From Dasypus novemcinctus (taxonomy: Eukaryota; Chordata; Mammalia; Cingulata; Dasypodidae): 64,000 nt of DNA. The stretch is taken from assembly GCF_030445035.2 (NCBI RefSeq), contig NC_092216.1:15935405-15999404 (forward strand), written 5' to 3'. The notes under the pieces were generated by a model. The model was not told the origin of the DNA, ran no database searches, and was given only the letters and a program-made list of their open reading frames with translations. Below are positions 38,201 to 48,570 of this stretch, piece by piece (positions within the stretch are counted from its first letter, which is position 1; each line of letters starts with the position of its first letter). A program made the translations under genes and the position numbers.

Positions 38201-38561
38201 AGAACCAGATAATAAAAGTGGATATAATATTTTGGCAAATCCCCCAGGACCAGAGAATGAAGACAAAGATGCAGCGTTCAGCGATGTGTTTGAATTTGAA
38301 TTTTCAGATAGCCCTCTCCTACCATGTTATAACATTCAAGTTTCTGTCTTTCAGGGGTGAGCATGGATAACATGAGTTTGAAAAATAGCTGATACCTTGT
38401 GGTAGCAGGAGTTAAAAATCCCTGCCATGGGACTCTATATGGGAAAATATGTATTAATAACTTTTCCATTATCTAACCCTTGTTTAGAAATAAAGTTTTA
38501 AAAAATCCCTGATGAAAATCAATCAATGAAGTATATGTGTGTGTATATATATATGTGTGTG

Positions 38562-38594
<33 letters not shown>

Positions 38595-40630
38595 TTAGAA
38601 AATGTGTCTGTAGACTTAATTATACTCAAGGACACTGGGAGGTTGTAGAATGGTATAAGCTGTTTTTGTCAGGACACCACCTGGGCAAGTCACATTTCAG
38701 TGTCCAAGAGGTATTGAAATGAGTCCGTAGAATTTCACAGAGGAGTTGACACTTAAATTCTTACTCTTTTTGAGAAGGGTTCTATAATCCACCCAACTTC
38801 TATCGTAGGGCCCTTCCCCTATATACTGAGGAAGAACTGGGCTAAGTTTATTTACTCTCTTCTCATGTAGGAATGGGTACCTGTGATCTTTCGTGTGTTA
38901 TCAGATTTGGTTAAATCAGTCTTGTCCCTCACTCTAGTAACTAATCCCTTGGATATAAATGTCAAGAGACCAGTGCTCTGCAGTGTATTACAAAGATGAT
39001 TACTCCTACTGTCCTTGGGATCTGAAGCTCCAGAGCATGGTGTATGTAAAGAATGTCACACCTTCCTTCTCGAATGTCAATCCCAGAGACATAGGAATGA
39101 AGGCCGATTTGTGTGAAATAAAAGGACAGATAGCCTTCTGTGTTTTAGTGCTTTATTAGTGAAAGAGCAGGCGACAAGAGAGAAAAGAGGATTGTGAACG
39201 TACTTCTGGTGTGCTCAGTTCTCCCAATGGTCTTAGTGGAATACTTGGAGAGTTGTGGCTTCAGCTGAGTGGAAACTGACCACTTTACATCAGCAATGAG
39301 AGCAGAGCGCTGGACCTTGTGAAGAATCTCGTTGAAAGACCCTCCTCTTACTTCCATCTGAATCAGTTGATTCTTTCTAGATGTTGTCTGAATAAAAGTA
39401 GATGCGTCCAGAGTTCGTCCCACTAGAAGCAGATACTTTCCCTTACCTTGAAATGAACCTATTGGGCAATCAGTGGACGTGGTAAGAAAATACAGGGGAG
39501 ATTGATTTGGAAATAACTGGCCCTTTTTATGGCCCTTAACTGGTTTAGTCAGAGTGATAGTTAATATTTGGGAGCGCTTAATTTTCATGGAAACTTGAAC
39601 CACTTTCTTTTCTGTTTCCCAGGCTGCGAAACTGGTTATTGCTTTCAGATGTGCTTAAGAAACTGAAAATGCCATCCTGTGTATTCCGCTGCAATTTCCC
39701 AAATGTGGAAATTGTTACAATTGTAGAGTCAGAGTTTTACAGGCAGGTTTCAGCAAGCCTTTTGTTCTCTTCCTCCAAAGACTTGGAACACTTTAATCCC
39801 GATAGCAAGCAACTATTAGATTTGGTTGAATTCACAAATGAGCTTCAAACTCGACTCGGCTCCTCTGTAGAGTGTCTTCATCCTAGTGACGTGGCCTTGG
39901 AAGACAGCTGGTGAGTGTACCAGTCTATGCTTGTAGTGTGTTATGATGTTCATCCTTGTTTATGTGTTGTAATACTATTTCTGGACAGGAAAGAATATCA
40001 CATATGAAAATTTCTCTGTATATAAGATTAACTCCCACTGAAAGTCTTAAACAATATATACTTTTAAAATTTCAATTAGTTTTAAGGAAATTGTTATGGT
40101 GTTTCTTTACTTTGAAATATGTACTACCTGCTTCCGGTTGTTTTTTACTGAGAACATTTTTTTTTTTTTTCCTTTTAAGAGAGATGAGGTAAAACACTCC
40201 TGTACATGAGTTTTGTTTTGTTCAAGGCGTTTGTGACTGTGTAACTTGTTTAGGTGATAGTATCAAATTAAGAAACTTGTTTAGGAGAACAAATTGATGT
40301 AATATTATGTTTTGGTTTACAGAGAGTATGCGCATGCCAGGTAAATTAATAAATCCACACAACTGTGAAATTTTACATCCTAATTTAAAGGATGTGAAAT
40401 TAGTTTTCATCCATTAACTGGATTATGGCCTTAGTTAAAGTTCCTTTTGAACTATTTTCAAAGTATGAAAAACTAACAGTTGAGGATTTTTGATCATTTA
40501 CATAAAACTTAATTTTTCTGAATTGTTTTGATATTTGAAATTTGTTTTAACTTTGTTAGTAAATTCTTTACCTGTGTTTTATATTTGACAAATTTTTTGG
40601 AAAAGACAATAAAACTGCTGAGTAAATGAT
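33976..40630 (+). CDS. BCOR: BCOR-like corepressor gene, terminal four coding exons and 3' UTR
   Basis: BCOR is a nuclear corepressor of the variant Polycomb complex PRC1.1; its ankyrin repeats are followed by a C-terminal PUFD domain that binds PCGF1. Four exons join in frame here: 33976-34121, 37920-37997, 38203-38356 and 39623-39914. Each junction has AG/GT borders and completes a split codon (AAG-G/AT gives Lys-Asp, TGT-G/AA gives Cys-Glu, CAG-GG/G gives Gln-Gly). Recognisable strings are [82 protein letters not shown] and [13 protein letters not shown], ending in Trp as BCOR does. BCORL1 fits worse. Many substitutions and a shortened acidic run separate it from the conserved X-linked protein, so a Y gametologue or other paralogue is inferred. 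The 5' exons lie outside the window or were not found. No stop or frameshift is seen. Confidence 0.9.
34189..34619 (+). mobile_element. DAS-type tRNA-derived SINE, complete
   Basis: About 430 bases. It has a tRNA-like head with ggctcaactgatagagc (A box) and aggttcaaaccc (B box), a G+C-rich body and an A-rich tail (aataaataaaaaataaatc). It is flanked by 15-base target duplications, tattagttggtacct (34174) and tattagttggaacct (34620), with one mismatch. Family assignment rests on my recall of armadillo DAS SINEs. ORFs running through it on both strands are by-products of its G+C-rich body. Confidence 0.88.
34635..35454 (-). mobile_element. Old L1 3'-end pieces in BCOR-like intron
   Basis: A+T-rich intron. 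35060-35400 carries the antisense old-L1 pattern (attggggtcatacaatgttt, gctgccatgaacatgggtgt). A (TG)n(TA)n microsatellite lies at 35251-35284. 34635-34900 shows nothing recognisable. Confidence 0.5.
35455..36092 (+). mobile_element. LTR (family R), diverged, in BCOR-like intron
   Basis: Starts tgtgacagtttgag and ends near tataataca. It shares tatgtttgtaaactagtcta, ccaaataaatgccttttata and a 3' motif (cagatttcaggtactttgta) with the LTRs at 61836 and 63096. The target duplication is not clear (tatga against tagat), which fits its age. No internal retroviral sequence is present. Confidence 0.65.
36093..36762. other. BCOR-like intron, mostly unremarkable
   Basis: 36120-36320 is a weak old-L1 antisense piece (accattgatgcacaagaatt, tttctgtaaattcgcatttt). 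The rest, including a 94-codon ORF at 36378-36662, matches nothing I recognise. Confidence 0.4.
36777..36965 (+). mobile_element. Short retroposon tail insertion (family T) with clear target duplication
   Basis: A 5'-truncated 189-base copy of the family T 3' end with a very G-rich run, aataaa signals and a long A tail. It is flanked by perfect 14-base duplications, aagaagtgacttgc at 36763-36776 and 36966-36979. This is the clearest evidence that family T moves by target-primed reverse transcription. Confidence 0.85.
36980..37919 (-). mobile_element. Old L1 3'-end pieces in BCOR-like intron
   Basis: 37180-37860 carries antisense old-L1 phrases (ttgtttaaccattcatctgt, ccaactgattttcatagtgg, tttccctgataaccagtgatg). 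The last 25 bases form the pyrimidine tract and acceptor of the exon at 37920. 36980-37180 shows nothing recognisable. Confidence 0.55.
37920..37997 (+). CDS. BCOR: BCOR-like exon, linker between ankyrin repeats and PUFD
   Basis: Exon of 78 nt preceded by a strong pyrimidine tract and ctccag, followed by gtgagc. It reads (D)[19 protein letters not shown] then YGSSVC and splits a Glu codon with the next exon. DYLNDLQ and FYGSSVC match BCOR. The middle, [10 protein letters not shown], differs from the Asp-rich and Gly-containing stretch I recall for human BCOR. The reading frame is intact. Confidence 0.9.
37998..38202 (+). other. Intron between BCOR-like exons at 37920 and 38203
   Basis: Short intron, 205 bases, GT...AG, non-repetitive. 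Joining the flanking exons completes a Glu codon (G/AA). Confidence 0.85.
38203..38356 (+). CDS. BCOR: BCOR-like exon, start of PUFD region
   Basis: Exon of 154 nt with acceptor cttag and donor gg/gtgagc. It reads (E)[17 protein letters not shown], then [18 protein letters not shown], then [15 protein letters not shown](G). The [19 protein letters not shown] and [10 protein letters not shown] strings identify BCOR. The long Asp run I recall in human BCOR before YSDVFEFEF is broken up here by Asn, Lys and Ala. Phases at both ends fit the neighbouring exons exactly. Confidence 0.9.
38531..38594. repeat. (TG)n/(TA)n microsatellite
   Basis: Alternating gtgtgtgta and tatata blocks, 64 bases, in the last intron. 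Likely length-polymorphic. Confidence 0.9.
39145..39603 (-). other. Unidentified antisense ORF in last BCOR-like intron
   Basis: A 152-codon open frame on the minus strand (GTG at 39603; first ATG six codons... further in at Met-6), ending with an in-frame stop close to an aataaa on the same strand (ctaataaagcac). Composition is protein-like, not low-complexity: [43 protein letters not shown]. The frame also stays open upstream into the complement of the BCOR-like exon. KYLLLVG with a nearby Cys-Pro is loosely reminiscent of netrin/TIMP-like (NTR) folds, but I cannot assign it. It may be an exonised or retrocopied fragment, or chance. Confidence 0.3.
39623..39914 (+). CDS. BCOR: BCOR-like terminal coding exon, PUFD C-terminal part
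   Basis: Coding part of 292 nt: one base completing Gly, 96 codons and TGA at 39912-39914. The acceptor is tgtttcccag. It encodes [19 protein letters not shown], then the [20 protein letters not shown] and [18 protein letters not shown] segments, ending LEDSW. This is the PUFD core that in BCOR contacts the PCGF1 ubiquitin-like fold. No stops or frameshifts are present. Substitutions from recalled human BCOR cluster in the last 15 residues ([14 protein letters not shown]) and in PSCVFRC. The stop codon lies within a splice-donor-like string, tggtgagtg. Confidence 0.92.
39915..40630 (+). other. Probable 3' UTR of the BCOR-like gene
   Basis: About 700 bases of A+T-rich, non-repetitive-looking DNA follow the stop and end just after a canonical poly(A) signal in gacaataaaactgctg. 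No ORF of note is present. The exact cleavage site and UTR extent are inferred; a longer UTR using a later signal is possible, although the sequence after about 40,830 is old L1. Confidence 0.6.
40608..40613 (+). promoter_or_regulatory. AATAAA polyadenylation signal, BCOR-like gene
   Basis: First well-placed AATAAA hexamer after the TGA stop at 39912, about 700 bases downstream. A GT-rich stretch (atatgttgtgttatatttg) follows about 30 bases later, as expected for a downstream element. Confidence 0.55.
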
Positions 40631-43357
40631 AAAATTAACATATGTTGTGTTATATTTGTTTCTAAAACACTGATTTTTTTAAAATGTTGGTCATCAAATT
40701 CCTATAGGTAATTTTATAGCAATTTATTTGATCTAAAATTAAAGCAAAAGAGATTTCAGAGGATGTTTATTTAGAATATTATTTAGAGTCCTGTTGTAAA
40801 AATCTGTTCTTCTGCATGTGTACATACTATTACTTTAAAAATGTGATTTACACTTTTTGTCATTCACCATTTTAAAGTACATAATTCAGTGGCTTTTAGT
40901 ATATTTACAGGGTTGTGCATCTCTTATCACTGATTAGTTCAAGAATATTTTAATCATTCACCCAAAAAGCCTTGTACCCATTAGCAGACTTTCTCCATTC
41001 TGTCCTCTCCCCAGTCCCTGAAAACCACTAATCTATTTTCTGTCTCTTCGGCTTTGCCTATTCTGGACATCTCATTTAGATAGAATTTAAAAATTTATGG
41101 CTTTTGGTGTCTGGCTTCTTTCACTTAAGGTTTTCACTCTTTGGGCATGTAACATTCTTTTCCATGATTGCATAATATTCGGTTTTATACTTTACCTCAC
41201 CTTCTGCGTGTCCACACATCAGTTTTTAAATTTTAGCCCATACAAATAATAATGCTATGAATATTTTGTGTGGAAGTTTTTGCATGGATATATTTTCATT
41301 TCTTTTAGGTGTATTTCTAGAAATGGACTTGTTGCGCCATGTGGTAACTCTATGTATATTCCTCTTTTGAGGAATTGCCAGACTGTTTACCAGAGCCGCT
41401 ATGCCACTTAATATTCCTTCAGCAGCATATGAGGGATCCAGTTTCTCCACATCCTCGGCAACATTTGTAATTGTCTATCTTCTCTTTGGTTTTATTGAGA
41501 TATACTCATATACCATACAATTCTTCCAAAGTGAGCAGTCACTGGCTCTTAGTATAATCACAGAGTTGTGCCTTCATCACTACAGCCAATTTTAGAACAT
41601 TTTCATTATTCCAAAATTCTTACCTAATTCTGTCTCAGTAAATTTATTTATATTTATATTTTTTATAAGTGGAATCAATTTGTAGTATTTTATTTCTGGT
41701 TTCTTTTACTTAACATAGTGTTTTATTAAATTTATGTTAATTTTTTAAAAATTAGAGATGTAGGTTTAGAGAAAAGTCATGTAAATAATATAGCATTCCC
41801 GTATGCCTCCCTATTGCTGACACGTTGCATTATTGCGATACCTTTGTTACCATTGAGAAAAGAACATTAAAATAGTAAATTGCTGTTCACTAATTTACAT
41901 ATGGTGCAATTTCCCCATCCACCCTCAAATTATTACCGTCATAAATTTGTTTATAGTTCATGAAAGAACACTCATATGTTTATACAGTTAACCCCAGTCC
42001 ATCATCCACAGCTGGGTTCACAATGTTATATAGTCCCATGTTCTGTCTTCTAAGTTTCCTTCTAGTAGCATTCGTGAACCAATACTTCCCCTTATAACCA
42101 CATTCGCAAACATAATTAAGCACTATTAATCATACATACAGTGATATGCTACCATCATCATTACCCATTTCCAATATTTACAATCAACCTACATAGAAAT
42201 TCTGCAAAAATTAATCATTTCCCCATTCTATGCCCGGGTAACCTGTATTTTAGATTCTAACTCTATGAATTTGACATTTAGGTGTTTCTGATTTGATTAT
42301 TCTTCCTCTCTCTGTTCAAATCTACTGTTTTATGCCTTTGTGCAATTTTAATTTTTCTGTTGTGCTTTTCATACTGATCATTTTTGTTGTTTCTTTTTAT
42401 AGTTTCAAATTCTTTTTGCTCACCCAGGGGTACCTTCTTAATATCCTTTAACTCTTCCATCATATTTTCATTCATCTCCATAAATTCACTTAGGGGATTT
42501 CTTTGAACATCTCTGATTAGTTTTTCCAACTTCTCTGTTTTCTCCAAAATTTCAACTTGTTCCTTTGTCCTCCTGTTTCTTATTAATAGTATGGTGTGTA
42601 ATTTTTTGCTGATATCTGGTTTACCATTTTTTAAATTTTTAACAAATCAATTTTATTGATGCATATTACTAAAGAATACAATTCCTCCAAAATGTACAGT
42701 CACTGCTATTTGTTATAATCACAAAATTGTGCATTCATCATTTCAATCATTATTACAGGATTTTCATTATTTCTGTAAGAATGAACAGACCAAAAAAAAA
42801 ACCCAGGTAGACTTTTCTCTTCTTAATCTCCTGCTGTACATAGCGGCTATTTCCTGGCTAGTCTCATGTAATTATTTATTTATTAAGCAGATTTATTTAG
42901 GTGTATTCATATACCAAACTGTCCAAAGTGTGTAATTGATGGCTTTTAGAATAATCACAATGTTGTGCATTTATCACCTCAAAACATTTCAGAATCATTT
43001 CATTACTCCAAAACGGAAAACTCCACACGCTTTAGAAATGCCTTCCCCAGCCTCCATAACCATTACTCTAATTTCATCTTTATATATTGACTTATATTTA
43101 CATTTTACATAAATGGAATCATACAATATGTTACACACCATATATAGGGCATAGTAGCGCAATCATACAATATTGGACCTTTTGTGTCTGGCTTGCTTCA
43201 CTCAACATAATGTCCTCCAGGTTCATTCATGTTGTCATAGATTTTCACAACTTCATTTCTTCTTAGCTACATTATACTGTCATGTGAATACACCACTGAT
43301 TTTTTGTTTTTGTTTTTGTGTGTGGAGATATTCCATACTTCTTTATTTAGTTGCCTT
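40631..43357 (-). mobile_element. Series of old L1 3' ends, antisense
   Basis: Repeated old-L1 3' UTR phrases in antisense: tttaaagtacataattcagt (40870), tttattgagatatactcata (41490), agcattcccgtatgcctccc (41790), tattgatgcatattac (42655) and tttaggtgtattcatatacc (42897). They look like several independent, truncated fragments. 42278-42547 on the minus strand has a Glu/Lys/Asn-rich ORF1-like coiled-coil reading. 40631-40830 shows nothing recognisable. Confidence 0.6.
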
Positions 43358-44470
43358 TTTAAAAAAAGACACAGAGATCACAAAAAATGTTAAATTAAAA
43401 AAATATAAGATGTCCCCACACACCTCACACCCCGCCGCACTCCTCCCACCTCAACAACCTCTTTCATCGTTGCGGCAAGTCATTACATTTGGTAAATACA
43501 TTTTGGAGCATTGCTGCGCCACATGAATTATAATTTACGTTGTAGTTGACATTCTCCCCCAGTACGTTCAGTGGGTTATGGCAGGGTATATAATATAAAG
43601 CATCTGACCCTGCAATATCATTCGGGACAACTCCAAGCCCCCAAAACTCCCCCACATTGCATCTCTTCTTCCCTCTCCCTGCCCTCGGCAACTACCCTGG
43701 CCACTTTCTCCACATCAATGCTACAATTTCTTCCATTGCTAGTCACAATGTTTCTATAGGAGAATACCAGTAAGTCCACTCTAATCCATGTTTTATTCCT
43801 CCATCCTCTGGACCATGGGATGTTGATGTCCACGTCACTTCTATATCAAGAGGGTGCTTAGATCCCACATGGTTGATGGATGTGATTCTCCTGCTTGGAG
43901 TTGTTGTTAGCACTCTCGGTTCCCTAGTGTGGTGAATGACCATCTTCACCTCCCTGTTAGCTGACCTGGGTAAGTCCAACGAACCATAGAGTGGGAGTTG
44001 CAAGTCTGCTGAGGCTCAGGGCCCAACTGGCACATGGCAAGTCCAGAGAGTCAAGTCTCCTGAGTATACACCAACTCTAGTGCCAACCACAGGTTCAGTT
44101 AAAGTGACAGAAGAGGCATGTGTAGAAAGGTCATACCTGAGTCCTACTCCATCTCACTCAGCAATGCAAAATCCAAAGTAGGGCCCACTGACAGGGCACT
44201 GAACTCCAGAGCCGTCAGCCATGACCACAGAACCTGTGTCTCCATAGCTCTCAGGAGCACCAGTACCTGGGGTTGTTTCTAGTTCAGCTGTCTCTAAGTT
44301 CCTACTGAAACATGCTTAAGCACAATCCCTCTGATGACCTCCTAACTCATTTTCAAGTCTTTTAGCCATATAAACTCATTTGTCTTTACCATTTCCCCCT
44401 TTCATTCAAAATCTTTTTCTAGTTGCATCACCTGCTTGTGTTTGATTGTGACTCAGGGACTGCTTTACCT
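43358..44470 (-). mobile_element. Retroposon tail (family T), antisense, about 1.1 kb
   Basis: Complement of 18765-19880. T/A run at 43358 (poly(A) end), C-rich run at 43425-43445 (complement of the G-rich tract), ccaaatgtaatgact-like and gttcagtgggttatggcagg strings, up to tttttctagttgcatcacc near 44400. Antisense L1 begins directly afterwards. Confidence 0.7.
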
Positions 44471-47400
44471 GGGTTTAATATTCATTCTCATAGGGCTTCT
44501 ATGGTACTTTTAGCATTGTTTTGTAGTTTTCTGCATATAAATCCTGTGTATCTTTGGTTAAATTGATTCGTAGGTGTTTGAGTCCTTTCGTTGCTAAGTG
44601 GAATTTCCCCCCTGCTTTCATCATCAGATTGCTCAATATTAGTGAACAAAAACATCAGTGATTTTTGCATGTTCATCTTGGACCTTGCCACTTTGCTGAA
44701 CTCATTTATTAGCTCAGGTAGCTTTGTTGTAGACATTTGGGGATTATCAAAATATATAATAATTAGAGTTTTACTTCTTTTCATATTCAGTGTCATTTTT
44801 TTTTTCTTGTCTAAATGCTCTACCTAGAACTTCTAGTACAGTGTAGAATATTGAATGATATTGGTGACAGTGGGCATCCTCATATTCTTTCCGGTCTTAG
44901 AGGAAAAGTTTTCGACCTTTCCCCATTGAGACCAGCATTGGCTGTGGGTTTTTCATATTGAGGTATTGTCCTTCTATTCCTATCATTCTAAGTGTTTTAT
45001 AAAGAAAGGATGTTGGGGGTTTTTGCAAATGCCTAATCTGCATCAACTGAGATTATCATGTTGTTTTTTTCCCTTCAGTTTGTTAATTATGCTGATTGAT
45101 TTTCTTATGTTGAACCAGCCTTGCATAGCAGGAATAAATCCCACTAGTTCGTGATGTATACATATTTTAATATCCTATTGACTTCAATTTGCAAATTTGT
45201 TGAGAACTTTTGCATCTGTGTTCATTGGAGAGATTGTTTTGTAATTTTCTTATCTTGTGGTGTCTTTATCTGGCGTTGATATTAGGATGATGTTGTCTTC
45301 ATAAAATGTGTTGGTAATTTTCCATCCTCTTCAGTTTTTTGGAAGAGTCTAAACAGGATAGGTGTTAATTCTTTTTGAAATGCTTGGTAGAGTTCACCTA
45401 TGAAGTCATCTGGTCCTGAATTTTTTTTTTTTTTAATTAGGAGATTGTGATGGATTCAATCTCTTTAAATGTGATCAGTTTGTATTTCTATATAGAGTCA
45501 GTGTAGGTGTTTTTGTGCATTTCTAGGAATTTGTTCATTTCATGAAGGTTGTCTGGTTTGTTGGCGTACAGTTTCTCATAATAGCCTCTTGTGATCCTTT
45601 TTATTTCTGGGGGGTCGGTCATAACTTCCCCCTTTTCATTTCTAATTGTATTTATTTGCATCTTCTCTCTTTTTTCCTTCGGTAGTCTAGTTAAGTATTT
45701 GTCGATTTTATTGATCGGCTCAGAGAACCAGCTTTTGGTTTTGTTGATTTTCTGTATTGTTTTTTTCCCGCTGAATTTCATCTATTCTCTAATCTTTATT
45801 ATTTCTTTACTTTAGCTTGCTTTGGGATTGGTTTGTTTTTCTTTTCTAGTTTTTCCAGTTCAGTTAGAGCTTTGAATTTCAATTACAATTTTTTCTTTGG
45901 CCCCCTGGTTATTTAGGATTGTGTTTTTTTAGCCTCCACACGTTTGCAAATTTTCCACTGTCCTGTCAATTATTGATTTCCAGTTTTCATTCCATTATGA
46001 CCTGAGAAGTTAGGTATTTTGTATGATTTAACACTTTTTATGTTTATTGAGCACTATATTGTGACCTAAGTTATGATTACCTGGGAAAAAGATCCATGAG
46101 CACTTGACAAAATGTACAATCCACTGAGTTTGGATGCAATGTTCTGTGTATGTCTGTTGGGTCTAGCTCGTTTATCATATTGCTCAAGTTCTTTGTTTCC
46201 TTGTTGATCTTCTGTCGGGTTGTTTTATCCAATGATGTGAGTGGTGTGTTGAAGTTGAAGTGGTGTGTAGGAATGTTTCCCTTCAAATTTGCCAGAGTTT
46301 ATCTCATATACTTTGGGGCACACTCCTTAGTTGCATAGATATTTATGATTGTTATATCTTCCTGGTGGATTGTCTCTCTTATTAATATATAATGGCCTTC
46401 TGTATCTCTTATGACTTTTTTGTATTTAAAGTCTGTTTTGTCTGATAATAGTACAGCTATCACTGATTTGCTTTTTGTTTTTTATTTTTTTGTTTTTTGG
46501 GGGAAGTTACTGTTTGCCTGGTGTATCTTTTTCACTTTTTCCAGCCTTTCATTTCCAACCAGTTTGTATTCCTGGGTCTAACTGGGTCTCTAGGAGACAG
46601 CATTTATATGGATTATATTTTTTTATCCATTCCATCAGTGTATATCTTTTGATTGTGGAGTTTAATTCAATCCTATTCAGTGATATTACTGAAATTGCAA
46701 TATTTGACTTCCACCATTTTATTCATGTATTTAATCATGTATTTTTGTCTGTCTTTTTACTTCTTTTGTTATCTTTTTACAACTCTTGACTCCTACACTC
46801 TTCTCAATGCCTCTTTCTCTCTTTAAGTATCCTAATTACATAATACCACTGTCTTTTGGCCTTCATCATTTCTGATGAGAAATCTACAGTAAGTCTTACT
46901 GGGCATCCCTTGTATGTGATGCTTTGTTCCTCCCTTGCTGCTCTTAGAATTTTCTATTTATATTTGACAGTTGACATTTTGAATAGTATGTGTCTTAAAG
47001 TCAGTCTATTCAGATTTATTCTGATTGTGTTCACGCTGTGGTACTTGGACATTAAGTTCATTTCTTTGATGAGAATTGAGAAATTTGGGGCCATTATTTC
47101 TTCAATTCTCCTTTTTCAAATTAACTTGTCTTTTTTCATTTTAAAGATACATAGACCACAAAATATGTTACACTAAAACAGATAAGAGGTTCCCACATAC
47201 CCAACTCCCCGCCCCACCCCACTCCTCCCACATCAACAACCTCTTCCATCATCCTGGCACATTCATTGCATTTGGTGAATACATTTTAGACCACTGCTGT
47301 ACCGCATGGATTATAGTTTAGATTGTAGTTTACACTCTCCCTCTGTACTTCTTTTCCCTGTTCCTTCTGGAACTCCCATGACACATTATTGCACTGCAAG

Positions 47401-48570
47401 TTAACATTCAACTGCTTAGATGCCTGCACAACTTTTCCATTCTTTTCTTTCTGTGTTCTTTTCTCTCTGTAGTTCCAGTTATTTTGTTTCTATATCTCTT
47501 ATTCTTTCATCTGTCATTGTCTGTCTGCTGCTGTATGTCTATAATGTGTTTTTTTTATCTCACCTGTGTTTTTCATTTTATGTGAATTGTTGCTTTTCTA
47601 TTCAGGTTTTCAAGTTCTTCTTCATGATCATTCATTGTGTTCTTGATATCCTTTATCTCTTAACTATAATATCTGTCAACTCATTAATTTCATTTTGGAA
47701 ATTTGTGTATATCTCTTCAATTAGTTGTGCGAAATCCTGTCTTTCATCTGGGCCTTTGATAATATTTCTTTATTCGGGCCATTTCTCCCCTTTTCCTAAT
47801 ATGGCATGTACTTCTTCATTCACTTCTAGGCTACTGATAATGATGGTGAGTTTTTCTGATGCTCAGTTTCTCTTTTTAAGGCAGTTCTTCGTGGAAGACT
47901 GTGTTATTGTCGTTCTTTGATTCTTGGTTCAACCTGCTCTAGATCTAAAGGATTGTTATTATCAATGGCTCAAATTTGGGCCCCGGGTCCGATCTACTTC
48001 CTAGGACTTTGGATAAAGGGGCTGGAAAGGCTGGAAAGAGACTCTCTACCTTGTTTACTTTAATTCCTTTGCGTCTTCTTCCTCAGTCTGCCAACACATG
48101 ATGCTTTTTGGATAGCAGTGTCAGTTCAAAGCCTGGTGGGAGTGTATTCACTGCATGAGGGAATAGATCAGTGTGATGTAGCAACTTGTCTGGAGGGTAT
48201 GAGCCTCTCAAATCCACCATCTTCCCTGGAAGCCTCCTCTTTTTCCCTGGGTAGGAAATAATTCCACTCCCCTCTGCACCCAAGGAGTCTAGTTGTTCGA
48301 AATGGTATTTGTGGGAGTTGGATCTCTTAGTCCTGTGTCTGCATCCAGGGCAAAAAAAAAAAGTGCATCCCCACCCTGCCTGGAAGGGCTCATGGAAGTT
48401 TCTGCTCATCCTCTTAATGTCAAAGTTGTTTTCTTGTGCGGCTCTCTATTCTGGGAGGTGTCCAGGCTTCTGCATTGTCCTACAACCTAGGACTCTTTTT
48501 ATTCCAGGCCCTTCTACCAGGCCCCTAGCTATTTTCCTGGGTGAAGAGACAGTCTTGTGTCTTCCTAATC
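44471..48570 (-). mobile_element. Antisense L1 with ORF2 endonuclease and ORF1 remains
   Basis: In minus-strand order: possible 5' UTR (48570-47930), ORF1 remains (about 47920-46800, interrupted at 47135-47345 by a retroposon tail), endonuclease part (46286-46077: HFNFNTPLTSLDKTTRQKIN, TDIHRTLHP), EN-RT linker (45781-45488: [30 protein letters not shown]) and RT and beyond (44796-44488: SKVARSKMNMQKS). It stops abruptly at the tail element at 44470. Frames are broken at many points. Confidence 0.85.
47135..47345 (-). mobile_element. Short retroposon tail (family T), antisense, inside L1
   Basis: Begins aaagatacatagaccaca (complement of the 3' end), then a C-rich run and ttggtgaatacattttagac, ending near gtagtttacactctccctct. 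L1 sequence lies on both sides. The truncation point is similar to that of 36777-36965, slightly longer. Confidence 0.65.

Larger units (their letters stand above)
38357..39622 (+). other. Last intron of the BCOR-like gene
   Basis: About 1.27 kb, GT...AG. It holds a (TG)n/(TA)n microsatellite at 38531-38594 and an unexplained minus-strand ORF at 39145-39603. No LINE or SINE was recognised. Confidence 0.8.

Noticed and set aside
42278-42547. Glu/Lys-rich ORF as an independent gene
   Set aside because: Composition and position fit an L1 ORF1 coiled-coil remnant among old L1 pieces.
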